In this document: positions 27,976 through 37,276 of the stretch, piece by piece | Layout: every line of letters starts with the position of its first letter | Position numbering within the stretch: position 1 is the first letter of the stretch | The notes under the pieces: generated by a model | Databases searched by the model: none | What the model saw: the letters and a program-made list of their open reading frames with translations, nothing else | What the model was told of the DNA's origin: nothing | NCBI GenBank assembly: GCA_008080595.1 | Contig: VIKI01000013.1 | Location: forward strand, 1-46,451 | Origin: Comamonadaceae bacterium | GTDB lineage: Bacteria > Pseudomonadota > Gammaproteobacteria > Burkholderiales > Burkholderiaceae_C | DNA length: 46,451 nt | Direction: 5' to 3' | Position numbers and translations under genes: made by a program

Positions 27976-29370
27976 ATGGGTTTGCTGAGCCTGGCTATCT
28001 GGACACCAATTTTGTTTGGTGTGGTGTTGCTTGCACTAGGTCGTGATGATCAAGCGCAGGCTGTTCGTTGGATCGCGTTGATTGGTGCGCTTGTCAGTTT
28101 GCTGGTGACACTGCCCCTCTATACAAGGTTTGATGTCGCTACGGCGGCGATGCAATTTGTCGAAACATCACCCTGGATCGAACGATTTAATATCAATTAC
28201 CACTTAGGTATTGATGGTATTTCTGTCTGGTTCATTTTGCTCACGGCCTTCATCAATGTGATTGTGGTGATTGCCGGTTGGGAAGTGATTACCAGTCGGG
28301 TCAATCAATACATGGGTGCCTTTTTGATACTCAGCGGGCTCATGATTGGTGTCTTTTGTGCGCTCGATGGCATGCTCTTCTATGTGTTTTTTGAGGCCAC
28401 ACTGATTCCGATGTACCTGATTATTGGTGTCTGGGGTGGCCCCAACAAAATCTACGCAGCCTTTAAATTCTTCCTGTATACCTTGCTGGGTCCGCTTGGC
28501 CAGACTGCCCAAACTCTTTTGTTCTTTGCTTTTCTTGCTGCGTTTGCAGTCAAGGTGCCGATGTGGCCTGTACATACCTGGTTACCAGACGTGCACGTAG
28601 AGGCTCCAACCGGTGGCTCGGCCGTTCTGGCGGCCATCATGCTGAAGCTTGGTGCCTATGGTTTCCTTCGTTTCTCTTTGCCCATCACACCTGATGCTTC
28701 CCATGAGTGGGCTGGCTTGATGATTGGTTTGTCACTTGCTGCTGTGATTTATGTTGGCTTGGTGACCTTGGTGCAGAAGGACATGAAGAAACTGGTGGCC
28801 TACTCATCGGTTGCCCATATGGGTTTTGTCACGCTGGGCTTTTTCATCTTTAATGACCTCGGTGTTGCTGGCGGTATCGTGCAAATGATTTCGCACGGGT
28901 TTGTATCGGCTGCCATGTTCTTGGGCATTGGCGTCTTGTATGACCGGGTTCACTCACGTGAGATTTCCAGCTATGGTGGTGTTGTCAATACGATGCCTAA
29001 ATTCACCGCATTTGCCTTGCTTTTTGCCATGGCAAATTGTGGATTGCCAGGTACAGCTGGCTTTGTGGGTGAATGGATGGTGATCTTGGGTGCAGTCAAG
29101 GTTAATTTTTGGGTTGGATTGGCTGCAGCAAGTGCATTGATTTTTGGTGCGGCTTACACGCTTTGGATGGTTAAACGTGTGTATTTTGGTCCAGTGGCCA
29201 ATGACCATGTGAAGCACCTGAAAGACATCAATTCGCGTGAATTTTTCTATCTGACTCTGCTTGCTATTGCGGTGTTGTACATGGGGGTTTACCCCAAACC
29301 TTTCACTGATGTGATGGATGCTTCTGTCGCTCAATTGCTTACGCACGTGGCCCAATCGAAACTGAATTGA
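27976..29370 (+). CDS. nuoM: NADH-quinone oxidoreductase subunit M, apparently lacking about 27 internal residues
   Basis: A 464-residue antiporter-like subunit; relatives I remember are about 490 residues. The channel Glu (E140, FFEATLIPMYL) and Lys (K193, FAVKVPMWPVHTWLPD) are present but only 53 residues apart, against about 80 in related proteins and 90 in E. coli. The shortening is at G172-P173: AAFKFFLYTLLG runs directly into PLGQTAQTLLFF, where the rest of the membrane helix (usually SLLMLVALIYLY-like) and a loop should be. The frame is kept. Everything before and after aligns well to the family. Either a real in-frame deletion of about 81 bases or an assembly/sequence error. Confidence 0.93.
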   Translation: MGLLSLAIWTPILFGVVLLALGRDDQAQAVRWIALIGALVSLLVTLPLYTRFDVATAAMQFVETSPWIERFNINYHLGIDGISVWFILLTAFINVIVVIAGWEVITSRVNQYMGAFLILSGLMIGVFCALDGMLFYVFFEATLIPMYLIIGVWGGPNKIYAAFKFFLYTLLGPLGQTAQTLLFFAFLAAFAVKVPMWPVHTWLPDVHVEAPTGGSAVLAAIMLKLGAYGFLRFSLPITPDASHEWAGLMIGLSLAAVIYVGLVTLVQKDMKKLVAYSSVAHMGFVTLGFFIFNDLGVAGGIVQMISHGFVSAAMFLGIGVLYDRVHSREISSYGGVVNTMPKFTAFALLFAMANCGLPGTAGFVGEWMVILGAVKVNFWVGLAAASALIFGAAYTLWMVKRVYFGPVANDHVKHLKDINSREFFYLTLLAIAVLYMGVYPKPFTDVMDASVAQLLTHVAQSKLN

Positions 29371-29407
29371 TCAGTTTGTCCAGATAACACCGAGATAAGA
29401 GATTCCT

Positions 29408-30895
29408 ATGATTGACAAACTCAGCTTGATCGCGGTTTACCCTGAATTCATTTTGCTTTTGATGGGGTGCGTGATTGCATTGTTTGACCTCAGTGTCAAA
29501 AGCCACTCTCGTACTGCAACCTATGTGGTCACCATGTTGACGCTGGCGGTTGTCGCAGCTCTTCAGGCCAGTTACGCCAGCACAGGGCAGACCATTTATG
29601 CATTTGGCCATATGGTTGTCAGTGACGTGATGGGAAACTGGTTGAAGTGTTTTGCCACATTGGCCATGATGGTCACTTTGGTCTATGGCCGTCCGTATGC
29701 TGCAGATCGAGATATGTTGCGTGGTGGCGAGCTGTTTGTGCTCAGCATCTTCTCCTTGCTGGGTATGTTTGTCATGATTTCTGGCAACAATTTCCTGGTG
29801 ATCTACATGGGTGTTGAATTGTTGACACTCTCAAGCTATGCCCTGGTTGCCTTAAGGCGTGATCACACCCAGTCGATTGAAGCGGCCATGAAGTATTTTG
29901 TGTTGGGTGCCTTGGCATCGGGTTTCCTGCTTTACGGTATGTCCATGATTTATGGCGCAACTGGCTCACTTGACATGCAGGAAGTTTTGAAAGCGGTCAG
30001 TTCTGGACAGGTCAAGCATCAAGTGTTGGTGTTCGGTTTGGTGTTTTTGGTAGCGGGTCTGGCCTTCAAATTAGGTGTTGTACCCTTCCACATGTGGATC
30101 CCTGATGTCTACCAGGGCGCACCTACGGCAATCACACTCATGATTGGTGGTGCACCCAAATTGGCAGCGTTTGCTGTCACCATCCGTATCTTGGTTGAAG
30201 GCCTTTCACCATTGGCCTTTGATTGGCAGCAAATGCTGATGTTGCTGGCGATTGCTTCGCTTGCGATTGGTAATTTTGCGGCCATTGCGCAAACCAATAT
30301 CAAACGTATGCTGGCCTTCTCAACCATCTCACACATGGGTTTTGTCTTGATCGGCATGATGTCCGGTTTGGTCAATGGGCATGCCGATGCGGCGGGTGGT
30401 GCCTACAGTTCATCCATGTTTTACGTGATTTCTTACGTCTTAACGACGTTGGCCAGTTTTGGTGTCATTCTTTTGCTGGCTCGTAATGGTTTTGAGAGTG
30501 AAGAAATTTCGGATTTTGCAGGTCTGAATCAACGCAGCCCTTTTTATGCCGGTGTGATGGCGCTTTGCTTGTTTTCATTGGCGGGTATTCCTCCGATGAT
30601 TGGTTTTTATGCCAAGCTCGCGGTTTTGCAAGCCTTGATTGCAGCTGGAGGAACTCTGCATCTGGCCTTGGCTGTCTTTGCCGTCATGATGTCTTTGGTG
30701 GGAGCCTTCTATTACCTGCGTGTGGTCAAGGTCATGTACTTTGATGCTCCTACCCAATCTGGAGCGGTGACCGCACCTTTTGAGGTGCATGCTGTTTTGT
30801 CCATGAATGGTGCTTTGCTTCTGGTTTTGGGTTTGTTGCCAGGTGGCCTCATGGCCTTGTGTGCCAGTGCCATCAAACAGATGCTGACAAGTTGA
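29408..30895 (+). CDS. nuoN: NADH-quinone oxidoreductase subunit N
   Basis: A 495-residue, fourteen-helix antiporter-like subunit completing the membrane arm. The channel Glu ([14 protein letters not shown]) and Lys ([18 protein letters not shown]) are in place and about 85 residues apart, which is a useful internal comparison for the shortened nuoM. The conserved [19 protein letters not shown] is present. Last nuo gene; the Nudix gene follows 18 bases later with no terminator visible. Confidence 0.97.
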   Translation: MIDKLSLIAVYPEFILLLMGCVIALFDLSVKSHSRTATYVVTMLTLAVVAALQASYASTGQTIYAFGHMVVSDVMGNWLKCFATLAMMVTLVYGRPYAADRDMLRGGELFVLSIFSLLGMFVMISGNNFLVIYMGVELLTLSSYALVALRRDHTQSIEAAMKYFVLGALASGFLLYGMSMIYGATGSLDMQEVLKAVSSGQVKHQVLVFGLVFLVAGLAFKLGVVPFHMWIPDVYQGAPTAITLMIGGAPKLAAFAVTIRILVEGLSPLAFDWQQMLMLLAIASLAIGNFAAIAQTNIKRMLAFSTISHMGFVLIGMMSGLVNGHADAAGGAYSSSMFYVISYVLTTLASFGVILLLARNGFESEEISDFAGLNQRSPFYAGVMALCLFSLAGIPPMIGFYAKLAVLQALIAAGGTLHLALAVFAVMMSLVGAFYYLRVVKVMYFDAPTQSGAVTAPFEVHAVLSMNGALLLVLGLLPGGLMALCASAIKQMLTS

Positions 30896-30913
30896 GTTGG
30901 CTTGTTGGTTCGA

Positions 30914-31531
30914 ATGGATGATTTGCCCAATGACGGTGCAACTTGCACGGGTTTGTTTGAAGAAAAAGTAGACAGTCAAGAGCTTTTTAAAGGTCACTTT
31001 CTTCACGCTTTTCGAGATACGGTGCGCTTGCCAAGTTCCGCTTTGGCCAAGCGTGAATATGTGGTTCACCCCGGTGCTGTGATGATCATCCCTTTGGTTG
31101 AGGGAGACGATGGTCAGGTTCAAATTGTTCTTGAGCGACAGTTCCGGTATCCTATTGGGCAGGTCATGATCGAATTTCCTGCCGGAAAACTGGATCCCGG
31201 TGAGGACTGTTTTCAATGCGCTCAACGCGAGTTGCTAGAGGAAACGGGCTATTCCGCCAGCCATTGGGCGCATGCGGGAGTGTTGCATCCAGTCATCGCC
31301 TATTCCACAGAATTCATTGACATCTGGTTTGCTCGCGGACTCAGGGCTGGCCCACAGAAGCTGGATGACGGTGAATTTTTGGATGTGTTCACGGCCACCT
31401 TCACTCAGTTGCTCCAGTGGTGTGCACAAGGTCAGGTCACCGACGGTAAAACGCTGACAGGTGCCCTGTGGTTACAGAATGTGCTCTCTGGTGCATGGCA
31501 ACTTGAGTGGCAAGAAAGGGTGATCCCATGA
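30914..31531 (+). CDS. Nudix hydrolase, ADP-ribose pyrophosphatase type
   Basis: A 205-residue protein with a complete Nudix box GX5EX7REUXEEXGU (GKLDPGEDCFQCAQRELLEE, then TGY; about residues 96-118) and the upstream FPAGKLD typical of ADP-ribose/nucleoside-diphosphate sugar hydrolases. It would hydrolyse ADP-ribose to AMP and ribose 5-phosphate using Mg2+. The ATG at 30914 is chosen over an in-frame TTG at 30902; neither has a strong Shine-Dalgarno. It sits at the end of the nuo operon, an order seen in relatives, so a link to NAD turnover is plausible. In several relatives I recall a small DUF2818 membrane-protein gene between nuoN and this one; there is no room for it here. Confidence 0.88.
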   Translation: MDDLPNDGATCTGLFEEKVDSQELFKGHFLHAFRDTVRLPSSALAKREYVVHPGAVMIIPLVEGDDGQVQIVLERQFRYPIGQVMIEFPAGKLDPGEDCFQCAQRELLEETGYSASHWAHAGVLHPVIAYSTEFIDIWFARGLRAGPQKLDDGEFLDVFTATFTQLLQWCAQGQVTDGKTLTGALWLQNVLSGAWQLEWQERVIP

Positions 31532-31629
31532 GTTATTTGCATAACTTGATGAACTGACCCGTTTCGAATGCTTTGTTTGTAGCGCGCTCCCTAGAATCTT
31601 CGGTGTCAAAAGAACTACCGGAGACTTGC

Positions 31630-34600
31630 ATGACCCATGCACCCCTTGCCGCTTTGCGTACCTATACCCAGGAAAACGCTGGAGTTGCCTCACACGATTT
31701 AGCTGATTTTGTATCGGCCTATTTTGATAAATCCGATCCAGATGAGTTGCAGGAACGTGGCCCATCCCGCCTTCTTGCAATGGCCAATGCGCACCGCCGC
31801 TTGTTGGATGTAGAACCCGATGCCAACGGTGTTCGGATGCGTGTCTACAACCCCACCTTGGCAGAAGATGGTTTTGTCAGTGAGCACACCATCATTCAGA
31901 TCGTCCATGAAGACATGCCATTTTTGGTCGACTCCGTCACCATGGCGGTTAATCGCAATGGCCGTGTTGCGCACTGGATTGTTCATCCGCTGCTGACCAT
32001 TGAACGTAATGCCGAAGGGCAAGTGATTCGAACAGCAGTCGCTCAATACAAAGAGGCCAGCTCACATCACATTTCATCCTTGATCATGGTCGAATGTGAT
32101 CGTATTTTGAGCCTTTCCGACCGTGAGCAGTTGCTGGCTGACCTTTCCCATGTTTTGCGAGATGTGCGTGTTTCGGTTGCAGATTGGTCACTCATGCTGC
32201 AACGTCTTCAAACCGTTCGCTCAGCCTCTGCAGAGGTTGCATCTTCAGTCACGGATCAGCGTGAAGGGGTGGATTTTCTTCTTTGGCTGGAAGACCAGCA
32301 CTTTACTTTTTTGGGGGCACGCGACTACACCCTGAAGCACGAACAAGATGGCATCAGCCTGGTGGCCGAACCAGACTCTGGTTTGGGAATTTTGCGTGGC
32401 GATCCGCAAACGCCGGTCAGCCGTCTGCCTTCAGATGCCATGGAGTTTGTCAATTCAGATCAGTTGGTGTTGATCACCAAAGTCATGACACGCTCAACAG
32501 TGCATCGCCCCTCGTGGCTGGATTGTTTAACCGTCAAACGCTTTGATGCCAATGGAAAGCTTGTGGGTGAGGCCCGTTTCTTGGGTCTTTACACCTCTAA
32601 AGCCTATGCCGCCATGGTGGGCGAGATTCCATTGATCCGGCGCAGAGCAGCGGATGTCATGGCTGCGGTAGATGTGTTGCCAGAAAGCCATGCGGCCAAA
32701 TCCTTGCAATCCATTCTGGATGCCTATCCTCGCGACGAGTTGTTTCAAATTGACAAGCCCACGTTACTGGAACATGCACTGGGAATTCTGCGTTTGCAAG
32801 AAAGTCAGCGGCCCCGCGTCTTTTTGCGACGTGACCCCTTTGGCCGCTTTACCTCGGTGCTGGTATTCGTGCCACGGGATCGCTACAACACAGAGTTGCG
32901 CATCAAAATCGGCGAGGAACTGAGCCGTGCCTTTGATGGCTTGTCGATTGAATTCACCCCCATGTTGACAGACAGTCCACTGGCGCGCATCCACTACCTG
33001 ATCCGTGCACGCCAGCAAGCTCCTAAAAACGTCGATGTTGCCATGCTGGAGGCCCGCGTGGCACAACTGGCCCAGCGCTGGGAAGACGATTGCAAGCAAG
33101 CCCTGGTACAGGTGCATGGTGAAAGTCATGGGATGCACCTGGCCGCACGTTTTGCCAATGGATTCCCGGCGGCCTATCAAGAAGAGTTTTCCGGCCCCAT
33201 GGCTGCAGACGATGTGCAGGTGTTGTTTGGCTTGTCTGACGCCACTCCCCTGACCGTAAGACTTTACCGCCCGATTGACAGTTCACCGGGCTCGGTACGT
33301 TTCAAAATCTTCAGCCGCTCCAAGGTCGCCCTCTCTGATTCTTTGCCGGTACTTGAACGCATGGGGGCACGTGTGCTTGATGAGCATCCATACCGGGTGC
33401 TTGATACGGTTCAAAACACCCAAGCCTCCGAATGCTGGATTCATGACCTCGGTTTGCAACTGGCTGCACCGCTTGAGTTCTCGGAAATCCGCCAGCGCTT
33501 TGAGTCCTTGTTTGTCCAGGCCTGGCACAAAGAATGTGACAGTGATGACCTCAACAGCCTGGTGCTGGTCAGCACACTGGATGCCCGCGCCATCGCAGTA
33601 TTGCGGGCCTACACACGCTACTTCAAACAATTGGATTTCCCGTACAGCCAAAGCTACATGGAAGCCACGCTGGTTAAAAATGCCGGCCTGACACAAGCCT
33701 TGTACCAACTGTTTGCAGCCCGCTTTGATCCTGCATGCCAGGCAGACAATGCCGCCGCACAAGCCAGCTTGAACACATCGATCAACGCACAACTCAGCGC
33801 AGTGGCCAGCCTGGAAGAAGATCGAATCTTGCGTCAATACCACCACGCCATTCTGGCCACAGTGCGCACCAACGTGTGGCAAATAGCTGCTACGGGCGAA
33901 TACAAGTCATACATGAGCTTCAAATTCCGTTCTCACGCGATGCCTGGCATGCCGCAGCCCAAACCTCTTTTTGAAATTTGGGTGCATTCCCCACGTGTTG
34001 AAGCCATTCACCTGCGCATCGATAAAGTTGCCCGTGGTGGACTGCGTTGGTCAGATCGGCGTGAAGACTTCCGCACCGAAATTCTGGGCCTGGTCAAAGC
34101 CCAGCAAGTCAAAAACACGGTCATTGTTCCGGTCGGATCCAAGGGCGGTTTTGTCCTGAAAAGTCCCCCCCCAGCGAGTGACCGTGAGGCCTTCATGGCT
34201 GAAGGTATTGCGTGCTACAAGCTGCTGCTGTCCGGCATGCTGGACTTGACCGACAACCTAGTCAAAGGCCAGGTCGTACCCCCAGTCAATGTCGTCCGGC
34301 ATGATGAGGATGACCCCTATCTGGTGGTGGCGGCAGACAAAGGCACCGCCAGCTTTTCAGACATTGCCAACAGCGTCTCTGCTCAATACGGTTATTGGTT
34401 GGGCGATGCCTTTGCCTCTGGTGGTTCGGTGGGTTACGACCACAAAAAAATGGGCATCACCGCCCGTGGGGCATGGGAATCGGCCAAACGCCACTTCAGG
34501 TCTCGGTCCCACAATATTCAGACCACCCCCTTCACGGTGGTCGGTATTGGTGACATGTCCGGCGATGTGTTTGGCAACGGCATGCTGCTGTCAAACCAGA

Positions 34601-36399
34601 TCCAATTGGTGGCTGCGTTTGACCATCGGCACATCTTCATTGATCCCACACCAGATGTGGCCCGCAGTTTTGCCGAGCGCCAACGCCTGTTTGCTCTGCC
34701 ACGCTCCAGTTGGGATGACTTTGACCGAAGTGTCATGTCAGAGGGCGGTGGCATTTATGCCCGATCAGCCAAGTCGATCAGCTTGTCCCAGATGGCCCGC
34801 GAAGTCTTGGGAATTGAGGCACAAGAACTCTCGCCCAACGACTTGTTACACGCCCTTTTACAAGCCCCGGTGGACATGATCTACAACGGCGGGATTGGCA
34901 CTTACGTCAAATCGTCCCAAGAGAGCCATGCCCAAGTCGGCGACAAGGCGGGCGATGCGTTTCGTGTCAATGGCCAACAACTGCGCTGCAAGGTGTTGGT
35001 GGAAGGCGGCAATCTGGGCTGCACCCAGTTGGGCCGGATCGAATACGCACAACACGGCGGCTTGATTTACACCGATGCCATTGACAACTCGGCGGGCGTG
35101 GACTGCTCTGACCATGAGGTCAACATCAAGATCTTGCTGGATCGTGTGGTCGAGGCCGGTGACCTGACCCTCAAACAGCGCAACGAGTTGCTGGCCTCCA
35201 TGACCGACGAGGTGGGCCATCTGGTGCTGGCCGACAACTACTACCAGACCCAAGCGCTGGATGTGGCCTGCCATCGCCCCCTGTATTTCCTGGCCGGGCA
35301 GCAACGCCTCATGCAATGGCTTGAAGGAGCTGGCCGACTCAACCGCCAGATTGAATTTTTGCCCGCTGACGAAGAAATTGCCCGCAGGCGCAAGCTGCAG
35401 CTTGGCCTGACCGCGCCCGAGGGCGCGGTGCTTTTGGCCTATGCCAAGATGTCGGTCTTTGATGATCTGCTGGCCAGCAATTTGCCGGATGACCCGTATT
35501 TCACCCGTGTCCTGAAAGCCTATTTTCCCAAGGCCTTGACCGAACGGTTTGCCAGCGCGATGGATCAGCACCCGCTCAAGCGCGAAATCATCGCCACCTT
35601 TGTGGCCAACACCGTGGTGAACCGCACCGGGGCCACCTTTGTGAATTTCCTGGCCGCAGAAGCCGGTGCCACTGTGGCCGATGTGGTGCGAGCCTATACC
35701 CTGGCCCGTGAAATCTTTGACCTGGAACCTTTGTGGGATCAAATTGATGCGCTGGATGGCAGCGTATCGAGCAGTTTGCAGCTTGATCTGTTGTGTAAGC
35801 TGATTGCAATTGCCCAACGTGCCTCACGCTGGATGTTGCGCGCACGCTCCAAAGCAGCCGATTTGCCGACCCTGATCACACGTTACCAACCCGGAGCCCG
35901 TGAACTCAGGGCAAATTTGACCCAATGGTTACCGGCCAGTGCTGCGGAGCAATGGGCGCAGGCCACACACAAACTGATGCACGCCGGTGTTGTTCCTGAA
36001 TTGGCTGAAAATCTGACCGCGCTGGAATTCATTTTCCCGGCGCTGGATTTGGTCGACCTGACCGATCATGCCAACACCACTCTGGCCCAGGCGGCACAAG
36101 TCTACTTTGGCGTGGAAAACGTGCTGAGCCTGGTGGCCTGGCGCAGCCAAATCACCCGCCTGCCCACCGACACCCTGTGGCAAACCCAGGCCAGGGGCAG
36201 TGCCCGTGAAGACGTGTACGCCATTGCCAACCAGATCAGCCAAAGTGTGTTGATGCGTTTTGAGGGCGTGGCCGCTTGGTCTGAATGCCATACAGCCAGC
36301 ATTGAGCGTTTGTCCCGTTTGCTGCAAACCATCACCGCTCAGGAACCCGATCTGGCCCCTGTTTCAGTGGCTTTGCGTGAGCTTCGGCATCTGATTTAA
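31630..36399 (+). CDS. gdhB: NAD-specific glutamate dehydrogenase, 180-kDa class
   Basis: A 1589-residue enzyme, the normal size for the L-180/Bac_GDH class, converting glutamate to 2-oxoglutarate and ammonia with NAD+. A long N-terminal regulatory part contains ACT-like segments (about 1-700). The catalytic core begins near residue 770 (FKFRSHAMPG) with RGGLRWSDRREDFRTEILGL (about 802) and the lysine-containing PVGSKGGFVLK (about 838), followed by the Rossmann region (VVGIGDMSGDVFGNG). A C-terminal helical domain of about 400 residues ends it. GGAG lies seven bases before the ATG at 31630; the open frame upstream is leader. It stands alone, convergent with a small minus-strand gene. It probably serves glutamate catabolism, allosterically controlled as in other members. 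Confidence 0.95.
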   Translation: MTHAPLAALRTYTQENAGVASHDLADFVSAYFDKSDPDELQERGPSRLLAMANAHRRLLDVEPDANGVRMRVYNPTLAEDGFVSEHTIIQIVHEDMPFLVDSVTMAVNRNGRVAHWIVHPLLTIERNAEGQVIRTAVAQYKEASSHHISSLIMVECDRILSLSDREQLLADLSHVLRDVRVSVADWSLMLQRLQTVRSASAEVASSVTDQREGVDFLLWLEDQHFTFLGARDYTLKHEQDGISLVAEPDSGLGILRGDPQTPVSRLPSDAMEFVNSDQLVLITKVMTRSTVHRPSWLDCLTVKRFDANGKLVGEARFLGLYTSKAYAAMVGEIPLIRRRAADVMAAVDVLPESHAAKSLQSILDAYPRDELFQIDKPTLLEHALGILRLQESQRPRVFLRRDPFGRFTSVLVFVPRDRYNTELRIKIGEELSRAFDGLSIEFTPMLTDSPLARIHYLIRARQQAPKNVDVAMLEARVAQLAQRWEDDCKQALVQVHGESHGMHLAARFANGFPAAYQEEFSGPMAADDVQVLFGLSDATPLTVRLYRPIDSSPGSVRFKIFSRSKVALSDSLPVLERMGARVLDEHPYRVLDTVQNTQASECWIHDLGLQLAAPLEFSEIRQRFESLFVQAWHKECDSDDLNSLVLVSTLDARAIAVLRAYTRYFKQLDFPYSQSYMEATLVKNAGLTQALYQLFAARFDPACQADNAAAQASLNTSINAQLSAVASLEEDRILRQYHHAILATVRTNVWQIAATGEYKSYMSFKFRSHAMPGMPQPKPLFEIWVHSPRVEAIHLRIDKVARGGLRWSDRREDFRTEILGLVKAQQVKNTVIVPVGSKGGFVLKSPPPASDREAFMAEGIACYKLLLSGMLDLTDNLVKGQVVPPVNVVRHDEDDPYLVVAADKGTASFSDIANSVSAQYGYWLGDAFASGGSVGYDHKKMGITARGAWESAKRHFRSRSHNIQTTPFTVVGIGDMSGDVFGNGMLLSNQIQLVAAFDHRHIFIDPTPDVARSFAERQRLFALPRSSWDDFDRSVMSEGGGIYARSAKSISLSQMAREVLGIEAQELSPNDLLHALLQAPVDMIYNGGIGTYVKSSQESHAQVGDKAGDAFRVNGQQLRCKVLVEGGNLGCTQLGRIEYAQHGGLIYTDAIDNSAGVDCSDHEVNIKILLDRVVEAGDLTLKQRNELLASMTDEVGHLVLADNYYQTQALDVACHRPLYFLAGQQRLMQWLEGAGRLNRQIEFLPADEEIARRRKLQLGLTAPEGAVLLAYAKMSVFDDLLASNLPDDPYFTRVLKAYFPKALTERFASAMDQHPLKREIIATFVANTVVNRTGATFVNFLAAEAGATVADVVRAYTLAREIFDLEPLWDQIDALDGSVSSSLQLDLLCKLIAIAQRASRWMLRARSKAADLPTLITRYQPGARELRANLTQWLPASAAEQWAQATHKLMHAGVVPELAENLTALEFIFPALDLVDLTDHANTTLAQAAQVYFGVENVLSLVAWRSQITRLPTDTLWQTQARGSAREDVYAIANQISQSVLMRFEGVAAWSECHTASIERLSRLLQTITAQEPDLAPVSVALRELRHLI

Positions 36400-36441
36400 C
36401 TGGTCGAGCTCAGCACCGCGCCTCGCAACGGGGCGCAGGGT

Positions 36442-36855
36442 TCAGGCGCTCAGGTTGAGAATACGCCCAGTGGTCTTCCCCTGGGCGTAAGACATCAGAG
36501 GGGTATTGATTCTGGTTTGCAGACCACTGTCGGCGGCATTCTGTTGGGCACTGATGGCGTTGTGAAGTCCGCTGAGCCATGTTTGTGTCTTGCCCTGCGC
36601 AACCGCCTGGCTGGGCTTGGTGCGTGATGTGTAGGTGCTGGCTGTTTGAGTGGCCTGATTGGCTTGGCTGCTCAGACTACGTACCTTGTCTTGGGATTGC
36701 TGAGTCTGGGATTCGGCTTCAGAAACCTGCTGACGCAGACGATCCTCATTGGCCTGAGCCTGCTCGGCCTCACGACGTGCCGCCGCCAGCCGACTGCGGA
36801 TCAGGCTGGTTTGTAGCGACGGAGTCGCGCTGTTGGTGGCAGAAAGGGCAGCCAT
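36442..36855 (-). CDS. Small unrecognised protein with coiled coil and C-terminal QGKTTGR motif
   Basis: A 137-residue hydrophilic protein I do not recognise. Residues about 20-75 are a heptad-like helical stretch rich in Ala, Gln, Glu and Arg (RSRLAAARREAEQAQANEDR), so probably a coiled coil. No signal peptide, membrane segment, Cys or metal motif. The C-terminus AQGKTTGRILNLSA closely resembles the C-terminus of the next upstream gene (TQGQTTGRLLNVTA), and both have NTP six to seven residues earlier. The genes are 35 bases apart on the same strand and probably co-transcribed. The shared tail looks like a common docking or processing signal; this is inference. The downstream gap to gdhB has only a short GC-rich hairpin with no T-run. 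Confidence 0.7.
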   Translation of the reverse strand: MAALSATNSATPSLQTSLIRSRLAAARREAEQAQANEDRLRQQVSEAESQTQQSQDKVRSLSSQANQATQTASTYTSRTKPSQAVAQGKTQTWLSGLHNAISAQQNAADSGLQTRINTPLMSYAQGKTTGRILNLSA

Positions 36856-36890
36856 GGTACGAATCCAAAAATACAGGTGTGAATGCCGCC

Positions 36891-37088
36891 TCAGGCCGTC
36901 ACATTCAACAGCCGCCCGGTGGTCTGCCCTTGTGTATTCACCACTGGGGTGTTTTTAGGGGGGGCACTTTTTTTGACTTCAGGCTCAGCATGTTGAGCCT
37001 GCATGTCCGCTTTTTGCTCAGCTTGTTGACTCTGGGTGGGGCGCTGCGTGGTCTGAACAGACGAGGCCCTGGGTGCTGAAACGTTCAT
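36891..37088 (-). CDS. Small unrecognised protein sharing the C-terminal QGQTTGR motif
   Basis: A 65-residue, Gln/Ser/Thr/Lys-rich, probably disordered protein that ends NTPVVNTQGQTTGRLLNVTA. Its coding status is supported by a strong Shine-Dalgarno (AAAGGAG, seven bases before the ATG), a well-spaced sigma-70-like promoter upstream (37116-37144), and the match of its C-terminal 14 residues to those of the adjacent downstream gene. Only the tail is shared; the N-terminal parts are unrelated. Function unknown. Confidence 0.65.
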   Translation of the reverse strand: MNVSAPRASSVQTTQRPTQSQQAEQKADMQAQHAEPEVKKSAPPKNTPVVNTQGQTTGRLLNVTA

Positions 37089-37115
37089 AAGAGGCTCCTT
37101 TCGAGGATTGTTTTG

Positions 37116-37144
37116 AGTTTACGCCTCTTGACATTTTGATTCAA
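37116..37144 (-). promoter_or_regulatory. Candidate sigma-70 promoter of the two small genes
   Basis: On the minus strand TTGAAT (37139-37144), 17 bases, TAAACT (37116-37121); each hexamer matches four of six consensus bases. It lies 28 bases upstream of the 37088 start. Confidence 0.45.
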
Positions 37145-37217
37145 GTCCCTGCTGGTTTTTGGATGTGATTTGAGGTGAGCCGTCAAAAACACCCATAATG
37201 CGGCATTTTTATACATC

Positions 37218-37275
37218 AAATCGGCCTCTTGTGCTTATGCTTAAAGCGTAACAAGCTGCTAAAAGTATAGCAATA
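37218..37275. repeat. Dispersed palindromic repeat, copy D (divergent, reverse orientation)
   Basis: GCCTCTTGTGCTTATG followed by AAAGCGTAACAAGCTGCTA corresponds to the reverse complement of copy B. The arms TTGTGCTT and AAGCGTAA still pair over all eight positions if two G-T wobbles are allowed. It starts directly after the stop of the minus-strand hydrolase gene. Confidence 0.65.
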
Positions 37276-37276
37276 A

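Noticed and set aside
33880-33905. AATAGCTGCTACGGGCG in gdhB as a fifth repeat copy
   Set aside because: Only about ten bases match one end of the repeat; the palindromic arms are absent and the protein sequence there fits the family.
36400-36441. GCGCCTC/GGGGCGC hairpin as a bidirectional terminator between gdhB and the small gene
   Set aside because: The stem includes a wobble pair, and no T-run follows on either strand; evidence is too weak for a terminator call.
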